64,000 nt of DNA, taken from assembly GCA_024404495.1 (NCBI GenBank), contig JAKSPT010000004.1, forward strand, positions 49,716 through 113,715, given 5' to 3'. Each line of letters opens with the position of its first letter. Within the stretch, counting starts at the first letter, position 1. The DNA is from Lachnospiraceae bacterium. GTDB lineage: Bacteria > Bacillota > Clostridia > Oscillospirales > CAG-272. Under the pieces are notes generated by a model that ran no database searches, had not been told where the DNA came from, and worked only from the letters and a program-made list of their open reading frames with translations. Below, in pieces: positions 19,159 to 26,077 of the stretch. A program made the translations under genes and the position numbers.

Positions 19159-20882
19159 ACCGCCTTTCCCTCCTTCCGGAACTGCGACTCGTGGATCTCC
19201 CGGTAGACCGGGCAGGAAACGAGCAGCTCATCGTGGGTACCGATGCCGACCGCTTTTCCCTCGTCGAGAACGACGATTACGTCGGCGTAACGAACGGAGG
19301 ACGTTCTCTGCGAAACAATGAAAACGGTGGGACGGTACGGAAGGGCGCGGAGAGCTTTGCGGAGCGAGGCGTCGGTCGCGAAATCGAGCGCGGAGGCGCT
19401 GTCGTCAAGGATCAGGAATTCGGGACGGCGAACGAGCGCGCGGGCAATCGTCAGCCGCTGTTTCTGCCCGCCCGAGAAATTGCGTCCGCCCTGCTCTACC
19501 TCCTCGTCCAGTCCCTTTTCCTTGGAACGGACGATATCCGCCGCCTGCGCGGCGTTTATCGCTTCGGCAAGCGTTTCCTCGTCGGCGTTTTCGTCGCCCC
19601 AGAGGAGATTTTCGCGGATCGTACCGGCAAAGAGGGTCGGCTGCTGCGGCACGACGCCGAACTTGCGGCGCAGAACGCCGGAGGGATAGTCCTTCACGTC
19701 GCTGCCGTTCACCTTCACTTTTCCTTCGGTCACGTCGTAAAAGCGCGGGATCAGCGAAACGAGGGAGGTCTTGCCGGAACCGGTACCGCCGATGATGCCC
19801 ACCGTCTGCCCCGCCTCGCAGGAAAAGGTGATATCCGAAAGTGAGCGATCGGAGGCGCCGGCATAAGCAAAGGACACGTTTTCAAAGGAGACCGTTCCGT
19901 GTGCCGTTTCTTCGGGTGCGTTTTCCGGTTCCGAAAGTGAGCTTTCGACCGAAAAGACCTTTTCGATCCGGTTGGCGCAGGCGATCGCCTTGGTGATCTG
20001 AATAATGAGGTTGGCGAGCTTGATCAGCTCCACGAGGATCTGACCCATATAATTATAGAGCGCGACGACGTCACCCTGCGTCAGTTTTCCGGCATCCACG
20101 CGGAGTGCCCCGCGCCAAATGAGATAGAGAACGGCAAAATTGATGATGACGTAGGTCACGGGATTGAGCAGTGCCGAGATCGCGCCGACGCGGTTCTGTT
20201 CCCTTTTGAGTCCGGAATTGCGGCGGTCAAATTCCTTTATTTCCTCTTTTTCCCGCCTAAACGCGCGGAGCACGCGGACACCGGTCAGGTTTTCGCGTAA
20301 ATCCCCGACGAGCCCGTCCACCTTTCCCTGCACCTTCCGGTACATCGGGATCGAGACAAGCATCACGGCGAAGGTTACTGCAAGCAGGATCGGAATGACG
20401 ATAACGAACGGCATTGACGCGTTCACGTCGACCGTCAGCGCCATGATCATCGCGCCGAAGACGACGAAGGGCGAGCGGAGGAGAAGACGGAGCGCGAGAT
20501 TGAGCCCGGACTGCACCTGATTGCAGTCGGACGTCATCCGCGTGATCATCGTCGGTGTGCCGAAGGTGTCAAGCTCTCTGTAAGAAAGGGATTGAAGATG
20601 CGAAAACAGTTCGCTTTTCAGCCCGCCGACCATTCCGACCGACGCCTTCGCGGCGAAATACTGCGCCGTCACCGAGCTGATCAGCCCGAGCAGGGCGAGC
20701 AGAACGAGCAGGAGCGCCATTTTTATCATATATCCCTTGTCGCTCTGCGCGATGCCGACGTCGATGATCGCCCGCATCACGAGCGGGACGCAAAGCTCAA
20801 AGGACGCCTCGACCAGTTTGAAAAACGGACCGAGAAGAAATTCTTTCCGGTATTTCGGGAAGAAACGGAACAGATGCTTCAT
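19155..20882 (-). CDS. ABC exporter half-transporter, degenerate-ATPase subunit
   Basis: The 575-residue partner of the downstream ABC gene, with six TM helices and a nucleotide-binding domain. Walker A is GGTGSGKTS near 367 and the signature FSGGQKQ is intact, but the Walker B end reads LILDDSASALD near 487, with Asp replacing the catalytic Glu. The altered LSQGQ lies in the partner, so together they build one hydrolytic and one silent site. AGGTC lies before the ATG. It is the first gene of a three-gene unit with the partner and trmO. Confidence 0.92.
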   Translation of the reverse strand: MKHLFRFFPKYRKEFLLGPFFKLVEASFELCVPLVMRAIIDVGIAQSDKGYMIKMALLLVLLALLGLISSVTAQYFAAKASVGMVGGLKSELFSHLQSLSYRELDTFGTPTMITRMTSDCNQVQSGLNLALRLLLRSPFVVFGAMIMALTVDVNASMPFVIVIPILLAVTFAVMLVSIPMYRKVQGKVDGLVGDLRENLTGVRVLRAFRREKEEIKEFDRRNSGLKREQNRVGAISALLNPVTYVIINFAVLYLIWRGALRVDAGKLTQGDVVALYNYMGQILVELIKLANLIIQITKAIACANRIEKVFSVESSLSEPENAPEETAHGTVSFENVSFAYAGASDRSLSDITFSCEAGQTVGIIGGTGSGKTSLVSLIPRFYDVTEGKVKVNGSDVKDYPSGVLRRKFGVVPQQPTLFAGTIRENLLWGDENADEETLAEAINAAQAADIVRSKEKGLDEEVEQGGRNFSGGQKQRLTIARALVRRPEFLILDDSASALDFATDASLRKALRALPYRPTVFIVSQRTSSVRYADVIVVLDEGKAVGIGTHDELLVSCPVYREIHESQFRKEGKAV

Positions 20883-20912
20883 TTTGACCTCATTCAGAGT
20901 GTTATTGATTTC

Positions 20913-20934
20913 AGTATACCATAAAACCCGTCGA
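20913..20934 (-). promoter_or_regulatory. Probable extended -10 promoter of the ABC-trmO operon
   Basis: TATACT (20913-20918) preceded by TGG gives an extended -10; the -35 region is poor. It is correctly placed about 30 bases before the ATG. Confidence 0.45.
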
Positions 20935-20990
20935 AAAGAAAGGCTTTTTCTTTTTTTCTTTTGCTTTTCCGACTTTTTTTCAAAAACCTA

Positions 20991-21019
20991 TTGCCAAAAC
21001 AAAAAGACTGTGATATAAT
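20991..21019 (+). promoter_or_regulatory. Promoter of tRNA-Ala
   Basis: TTGCCA and TATAAT with a 17-bp spacer, ending 11 bases before the tRNA. Confidence 0.85.
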
Positions 21020-21029
21020 ATCATTCGTT

Positions 21030-21105
21030 GGGGGTGTAGCTCAGCTGGGAGAGCGATGCGTTCGCAACGCATAGGTCATGGGTTCGAGCCCCACCATCTC
21101 CACCA
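21030..21105 (+). tRNA. tRNA-Ala (anticodon CGC)
   Basis: Acceptor GGGGGTG/CATCTCC, D arm GCTC/GAGC, anticodon stem ATGCG/CGCAT with loop TTCGCAA (CGC), T arm with TTCGAGC and encoded CCA. All stems pair apart from one A-C at the base of the T stem. It marks the left border of an eroded island and is followed by an integrase tail. Confidence 0.92.
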
Positions 21106-21106
21106 A

Positions 21107-21149
21107 GCCCTAAAATTGTCTGAAAAATGACGGTTTCAGGGCTTTTTTC
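21107..21149 (+). terminator. Terminator after tRNA-Ala
   Basis: AGCCCTAAA pairs with TTTCAGGGCT and is followed by a T-run, directly after the tRNA. Confidence 0.7.
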
Positions 21150-21252
21150 GTGCACTTTTCAGCAATTTCCGTCCTTTTTTACGAACATGGGTACAATTTG
21201 GGTACGAGACCATAAAAAGCAGAGCCGCGCCCGGAAATGGGTACGGCTCTTT

Positions 21253-21330
21253 TTATTTTCCGAGGACGATATTTTCGAGGACCTTGCTGATATGATCTGC
21301 GTCTTTCGGCATCATATGAGCATATTGGAG
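21253..21330 (-). pseudogene. C-terminal scrap of a tyrosine integrase
   Basis: The minus strand encodes YAHMMPKDADHISKVLENIV followed by LGK and a stop. This is the usual tail of phage and ICE tyrosine recombinases, just after the catalytic Tyr. Upstream of it the frame no longer resembles an integrase, so the gene is cut at about 21330. Its position beside tRNA-Ala, with the repeated GGGTAC motifs at 21188-21206, fits an element that once integrated at this tRNA. Confidence 0.6.
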
Positions 21331-21399
21331 ACGGAGTATACAGCACAGACTATATTTCTAAATGGACATATGATAACGGATATACGTCAGTAATCATGA

Positions 21400-21973
21400 A
21401 GAACATTTACGATTACGGAGATAAAGCAGACAAACTTCATTACAAATTCTGTGAATAGTGGAAATGTGTTATATGTAAACGAAGAAAAAAGCCGAAAGCT
21501 CAACAGCGAAGCCAAAGTACAATTCTTTGGGGCGTTGTCGAACATCGACTCTGATAGTATTATAAGACAAACAAACATGGCTGTTGTGGTTAATTTGAAC
21601 GGAAATCACTATAATGTTTCAGGAATAGTAAATCCGGACGGAAGCGCTTTTGTGTTCAAAAGTAAAGAAGCCGGGCAAGAACCGAATCAGGGAGTGCGCA
21701 GTAATGCGTCTCTTGCCGATTCCACAAGCCCAACTTCTAAATCCAATTATATCAGCGATGGGGATGAAAGTCAATACCAAAAAATATAAAAATCTTCCGA
21801 AGTTAAAGAATTCCGACCGTGAAAAAGCTCCTACGTTCTACAGCGCCATGAGCAGAACGATCGACGCCATCAAACAGGATAAGATCGGCGCATCCAGCGT
21901 CGTTCCCTATCTGAAAGGAAAAGGCGTACTGCGTTCTGCAGAACTATATCGGGGAGCATTATATAATCAATAA
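21400..21973 (+). pseudogene. Frameshifted remnant of a large polyvalent / MuF-type mobile-element protein
   Basis: Two frames carry successive pieces of one protein. The first (from about 21430) reads NSVNSGNVLYVNEEKSRKLN and later AVVVNLNGNHYNVSGIV, ending at an A-rich run near 21780. The second frame continues with KAPTFYSAMSRTIDAIKQDK and GASSVVPYLKGKGV. I recognise this order from the ends of very large polyvalent proteins of phages and conjugative elements in gut Clostridia, where a SGIEAFL-like segment would follow; here it breaks off. No intact start is visible. It is debris of the island next to tRNA-Ala. Confidence 0.55.
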
Positions 21974-21991
21974 TTGTTTTCACCTTTCTAT

Positions 21992-22798
21992 TCAGGATCT
22001 GAAACTGTTCAGAATCCCGTCTGCCAACTCCGCCAAAACGGTTTCGGAACAGTTTTTTCTGACGTACATCAGGTGATTGATCGTCTCTTTTTCCTCCCCG
22101 AGACAAGCCGCTGCAGCGCCCTGCATATAATGCCAAAAGCCGATATGCAAGGCAAATTTGTTCCACGGTTTGATGTCGCGGCATTCCGCTGTTTTTACCG
22201 TGTCGTTTTCCGCAAGAGCCGCAAAAAGATGAACCGTTTTCTGCATATCCGTCAAATAAATGCGCGCTTTTTTATTTTTTACGAAGGAAAACTCTTTGTC
22301 AAAAGCTTCGACCGTCTGTTTAAGCCCGTCATTATTGCCGAGAAAATACTCGCATTTTGCTTTATAGTATAACCCGCCAAGACGTTTTCTTCCGGATCGG
22401 ACCATTTTATCGGCATACACAAGCGCTTCTTCATATTTCCCGAGATATGTATTGACACAGCAATTATCATCGTCGCTGATTTTGCTTTTCAGGAGCGCAT
22501 CATGAAGGATCAAAAATTTCCGAGGATCACATTCGGCATATAAAGCGTCATTGACCGGCATAAAAATCCGTGCCGACGCAAACAGAAATGCCAGCAGAAT
22601 AACCGCGATCACCACCGCCATAACAACGGGATGTCCCGCGTAATGAACGGTTTCCTGTCCGATAATATAGATGTCAAACGGCATACACGCAGCCACCGTG
22701 ACAATAACGGAAATGACCGTCAAAACGCAGGTGATCGACCATCGTTTTTTGATTTTTCCGATAATTAAGCTGGAATCTTTCGTTTCAATTGTTTCCAT
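21992..22798 (-). CDS. Membrane protein of unknown function with helical (TPR-like) C-terminus
   Basis: About 268 residues from METIETKDSSL, with GGGGGCG nine bases upstream; an in-frame ATG 21 codons earlier is possible. Two TM helices (about residues 20-85) are followed by a cytosolic helical part with paired helices of TPR type (YLGKYEEALVYADKMVRSGR, then GLYYKAKCEYFLGNNDGL). I do not recognise the family. It lies between a broken mobile-element gene and another unknown membrane protein in an A+T-richer island; genes in such positions often encode immunity proteins for Rhs or other polymorphic toxins, but nothing here proves that. Confidence 0.6.
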   Translation of the reverse strand: METIETKDSSLIIGKIKKRWSITCVLTVISVIVTVAACMPFDIYIIGQETVHYAGHPVVMAVVIAVILLAFLFASARIFMPVNDALYAECDPRKFLILHDALLKSKISDDDNCCVNTYLGKYEEALVYADKMVRSGRKRLGGLYYKAKCEYFLGNNDGLKQTVEAFDKEFSFVKNKKARIYLTDMQKTVHLFAALAENDTVKTAECRDIKPWNKFALHIGFWHYMQGAAAACLGEEKETINHLMYVRKNCSETVLAELADGILNSFRS

Positions 22799-22826
22799 TT
22801 TTTTACGCCCCCAAATGTCGGGAATA

Positions 22827-23354
22827 TTATTGAAATCGCAAATATTGTTTGACGCGCTCATTCATGTCATCTTCATCGGAACGCTTGAATAATTCAAAAG
22901 CAACGAGTGAAAACGCACCAAATTCTATCAGACCGACATACGCTTCACCGGGAGTTTCTGCTGTTAAGAGTACCCCGCATACCCACATCGTCGTCACAAG
23001 AATTCTGAATACTATACTGTAAAACGATATGCCGCTCAATTGTGCTCCCTGCTCAGTATCATGAATAAAGCCGACAAAGCAAAAACTCTCACTTACAAAA
23101 TTATGATTCGGGGTTCCCCTTGAATTTGTTCCCAAGCTCCAAGGCGGAAACCAATACAAAAACAGGAAGCTGCCGAGTTGATAAACAGCAGTTTTCCCAT
23201 TCAGCTTATTGAGAAATATATCTATGATTCTGGTTTTTGCCAGTTTACTGTCTTCGTCACTGGACCAGTTAATCTTTCTCAAAATTCTTTTCCTTATCCT
23301 ACGATTTTCACTGTAACCACGCCGTATTACTCTGACACTTACAACACGAAACAA
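22827..23354 (-). CDS. Hypothetical membrane protein, possibly with a damaged N-terminus
   Basis: About 175 residues with two or three hydrophobic stretches (YQLGSFLFLYWF; SFYSIVFRILVTTMWVCGVL; YVGLIEFGAFSLVAFELF). The only start in frame is a TTG. In another frame, a short peptide from an ATG begins MKHISVVSCCKCQSNT, a zinc-ribbon-like opening, and ends near 23278; a single frameshift there would join it to the hydrophobic part, so the gene may be broken. No family was recognised. It precedes the other membrane gene by 28 bp. Confidence 0.45.
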   Translation of the reverse strand: MFRVVSVRVIRRGYSENRRIRKRILRKINWSSDEDSKLAKTRIIDIFLNKLNGKTAVYQLGSFLFLYWFPPWSLGTNSRGTPNHNFVSESFCFVGFIHDTEQGAQLSGISFYSIVFRILVTTMWVCGVLLTAETPGEAYVGLIEFGAFSLVAFELFKRSDEDDMNERVKQYLRFQ

Positions 23355-23400
23355 CCGATATGTGTTTCATTTATTCCGGCAAAGTAATGATTCATTAACA

Positions 23401-23535
23401 TAAAAATGGAGGCGTTATAGCGATAGGTTGTCACAATTGCTCCGTTTGCGTCGTACAGATAGGTGATCACACCTCAGGAATTCTTGCCGTAGAAATAATC
23501 CGCATTGCCGGATACCGTACCGAATGATTCCTTCT
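23401..23535 (-). pseudogene. Rhs-repeat protein scrap
   Basis: The minus strand reads NADYFYGKNS, then an in-frame TGA, then GVITYLYDANGAIVTTYRYN. This is the Rhs/YD core repeat (YxYDxxGxxxxxYxYD). It is too short to be a gene and is interrupted by a stop, so it is the leftover of an Rhs or polymorphic-toxin gene. It directly follows the 274-residue unknown gene. Confidence 0.6.
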
Positions 23536-24360
23536 TCAGGAAAATCTGCGAAACTCTGCAAAGAGCGATGCAAGGTGCGCCTTGTGCGTTTCGGTGTTGA
23601 AATTTCCTTCTCGGAAAATGTCAGCGGAAGCGATCCTGCCGTTTGCGTAATGGTATACATCATACCGCAAGGAAAAATCCGTATCCTCCAAAGAAGGTTC
23701 CTGATGATTAGTACCGTGCAGACTATGTGTCGGCAATCCCCACCTTTCTGCCAGGGCGTAACGCCCGATGCCGTCATCGCTGTTTTCGAAGAAAGACAGT
23801 CCAAACAAAGAACCGTTCACCATGTCAAAAATACAACCGTATTCAGTATTGCCTTCGTGCGTTATGAACTCGGTCAGCTCACAAATCTCATTGATCCGCT
23901 TCTTTGTGAAGGTACACAGGATCATTCTGTCTCCGCTGAAATAATAGGTATAGCGCGGACCCGCGCCGCCTTTGGCATTTGACGACAGCCGCCCCCTCTT
24001 GACATTCTCGAGGTCAAGCTCGGTGGGAGAGGGGCAGTAGAAGCCCCTGTGATAATGCTCGCCGTAAACGCCGTATTCGATCCTGTCAGCCTTCTGTTTC
24101 ATTGCTTCCGCAGAACCGGCAAGAGATGCTTGCCACTCATGCGCGAGCTCCAGACACCGGGCAAACTGTCTGTCGATCAGATTCTCCGCTTCTTTTGTAA
24201 AGACTTTTCTATTTGTGTTAACAAGAGAACTGCCGTTCACGGTTTCAATATAAGAATCAAATGAAGAATCCTCTCCCGTTGTCTTTAACCCCGAACTGCT
24301 GATCTGCCGAAAGGCATCCAATGCCAACCGCACAAGTTCGTCCTTGAAATCCTTATCCAT
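23536..24360 (-). CDS. Hypothetical protein, possible immunity-type gene beside an Rhs scrap
   Basis: 274 residues, soluble, no signal peptide, opening MDKDFKDELVRLALDAFRQ. The N-terminal half is helical, the C-terminal half rich in beta-strands with aromatic residues (GPRYTYYFSGDRMILCTF; FSLRYDVYHYANGRIASADI). AAGGG lies ten bases before the ATG. I do not recognise the family. Its position against an Rhs fragment suggests a toxin-immunity or orphan-immunity role; that is inference only. Confidence 0.6.
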   Translation of the reverse strand: MDKDFKDELVRLALDAFRQISSSGLKTTGEDSSFDSYIETVNGSSLVNTNRKVFTKEAENLIDRQFARCLELAHEWQASLAGSAEAMKQKADRIEYGVYGEHYHRGFYCPSPTELDLENVKRGRLSSNAKGGAGPRYTYYFSGDRMILCTFTKKRINEICELTEFITHEGNTEYGCIFDMVNGSLFGLSFFENSDDGIGRYALAERWGLPTHSLHGTNHQEPSLEDTDFSLRYDVYHYANGRIASADIFREGNFNTETHKAHLASLFAEFRRFS

Positions 24361-24567
24361 TGTCCCGATCCCTTCCTGATTATTTCTGATACACTATCAA
24401 CTGCAGTTCAATCAAAAAAGCAGTAGAAATGCCTAAAAAACAATAAAACACGTTTATCATTGATTGCCTCTTCTTTTTTATTAAGAAGATGATATCTTCT
24501 TTCTATACAGAGGACGGAAAAGGACCGGTATTCTTTTGCATTTTTTTGAATTATATTTGAAAACAAT

Positions 24568-25251
24568 TTATGAACAGTCCGGTGCTGTGCTTTTTGCCAG
24601 TGCTGTCATTTCATCTTTTGGAACACTTAACGGACAGGTCAGCACCATAACGAAACCGTCAGCATTCCATATAAACGTCTGTGTCTGTTTACTGATATGG
24701 TAAAGTGCTTCCGAATCGCCGATCAGAACCGTTTCGCTGTCCGTCTTTTCGGTATCAATAAAAGCGGAGAAGGAACGCTGCGTGTACTGCGTAAAAATCA
24801 GTTCGTCTCCCTGTTCGTTTTGCCATCTGACCTGATGATAAAAAATTTTGTCAGTCGCCGTCGCCATCGTATAGCCGTCTGGAAGAACCGAAAGCGTATA
24901 TTTTATTTCGATCGTCTCGGGCGTGTTGTCAGCGGGTTCATCCCCTCCTATAATCACCTTTGTGAACGTCTCGAAAACCTGAGTCAAAAATGAAACGATG
25001 GGTTCACGGCTCGCCTCCACTGCCATTGCAGAACCGAACAATACCGAGAGGCACAGCAGAATTACCGCCGCGCGTTTTCCGACCGTGTTCACATATTTCC
25101 AAAGCGGGTGCTTTTGCGCACGGATCAAACGCTCCATTTTTTTCTCGTATCGTGCGGAAGGTTCCGGAACCGTTTCACAGTCCAAAGCGAGAAACGACCG
25201 CCTTTCTGCTTCCAAAAAAGCATTGGCAATCGAATACTTATTATCTGTCAT
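24568..25251 (-). CDS. DUF4367-type membrane anti-sigma-like protein
   Basis: About 227 residues from MTDNKYSIANAF, with AAGGAG ten bases upstream. A cytosolic N-terminal part (about 70 residues) is followed by one TM helix (RAAVILLCLSVLFGSAMAV) and an extracellular domain with LPDGYTMATATD and WQNEQGDELIF, typical of DUF4367. In such pairs the cytosolic part is thought to hold the cognate ECF sigma factor. It overlaps the sigma gene by 11 bases. The 207 bp below it (24361-24567) hold nothing recognisable. Confidence 0.75.
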   Translation of the reverse strand: MTDNKYSIANAFLEAERRSFLALDCETVPEPSARYEKKMERLIRAQKHPLWKYVNTVGKRAAVILLCLSVLFGSAMAVEASREPIVSFLTQVFETFTKVIIGGDEPADNTPETIEIKYTLSVLPDGYTMATATDKIFYHQVRWQNEQGDELIFTQYTQRSFSAFIDTEKTDSETVLIGDSEALYHISKQTQTFIWNADGFVMVLTCPLSVPKDEMTALAKSTAPDCS

Positions 25252-25792
25252 CTTTTTTTGTCTCCTTCCGGATGATTTCAATCAAAAGTTTTTTTCCACG
25301 GCAAAGCTGATTATTTACGGTACTGACTTTTCTGTTCAAACGCTTTGCGATCTCCGATGAAGATAATTCTTCCACAAAGTGAAGATATAAAACGGAACTG
25401 TATAATGGGTGAAAATCCAGAAGAATGTTTACTATCTTTTCGTATGTTTCTTCACTGCACAATTCTTCCAAGATATCGTCTTTGTCCGGTATATCTGCAG
25501 CCTCATTTTTTGTTACTGCTTCTTTTTTGTGTTTCCGTAGGATATCATAAGAACAATTTTTTACGGTTACCATAAGATATCCTATTGTTCTATCAGAATC
25601 GAGCGGTTCATGAATCGCGGTTATATGCCTTGCTATCGCACAAAATGCATCGTGAACCGCGTCTTCCGCATCGTACTGATCATGTAAAATTGAAATTGCC
25701 AGTGCAAGCATTTTATTATGATATGCCAGATACAACTGTTCAAGTTTATCCCTGTCTTCAGGAGTATCAAGTAAATACAGGAAAACCAGCAT
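25241..25792 (-). CDS. ECF-type RNA polymerase sigma factor
   Basis: A 183-residue sigma-70 family factor with region 2 (AYHNKMLALAISILHDQYDA, then EDAVHDAF) and region 4 (SSVLYLHFVEELSSSEIAKR, with a helix-turn-helix around STVNNQLCRGK). Regions 1 and 3 are missing, as in ECF factors. AAGGAG stands ten bases before the ATG. It is followed by its likely membrane partner (DUF4367) with an 11-base overlap. Two tandem 14-bp repeats lie 117 bp upstream. The target genes are unknown. Confidence 0.88.
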   Translation of the reverse strand: MLVFLYLLDTPEDRDKLEQLYLAYHNKMLALAISILHDQYDAEDAVHDAFCAIARHITAIHEPLDSDRTIGYLMVTVKNCSYDILRKHKKEAVTKNEAADIPDKDDILEELCSEETYEKIVNILLDFHPLYSSVLYLHFVEELSSSEIAKRLNRKVSTVNNQLCRGKKLLIEIIRKETKKDDR

Positions 25793-25908
25793 ATGTCTTT
25801 TTCTCCTTGAGGTTGTATTACATTATCGTCGTTTTGAATTGCAGTATTCAATTGTTTTGAGTATTGAGCTGTTTTATAATTATCAATATTATTCATCACC
25901 CCCATAGC

Positions 25909-25936
25909 AGTGAATACTATTAAGTGAATACTATTA
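25909..25936. repeat. Tandem 14-bp direct repeat upstream of the sigma gene
   Basis: AGTGAATACTATTA occurs twice back to back. It could be an operator or an autoregulatory site for the sigma pair. The rest of the 285-bp gap (25793-26077) shows no gene. Confidence 0.5.
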
Positions 25937-26077
25937 CAAGAATGATTATTATATCAGGAAACAATAATAATTTTGATTTGTTCTCGTTCATATTCGCGCT
26001 CTTTTCATTCAAACAACTGAATAATCCAATTAGCAAGCAGAACTCATCATGACAACCTAATACAATTATTCCATTCG

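Noticed and set aside
19155..20882. The ABC pair as the exporter of the RiPP-like cassette
   Set aside because: It lies 32 kb away with its own promoter and trmO, and has no peptidase domain; nothing ties it to the peptide.
25780..25905. A short frame (MNNIDNYKTAQYSKQ) overlapping the sigma gene front
   Set aside because: It continues out of frame into the sigma gene without any sign of coding, and no Shine-Dalgarno is seen.
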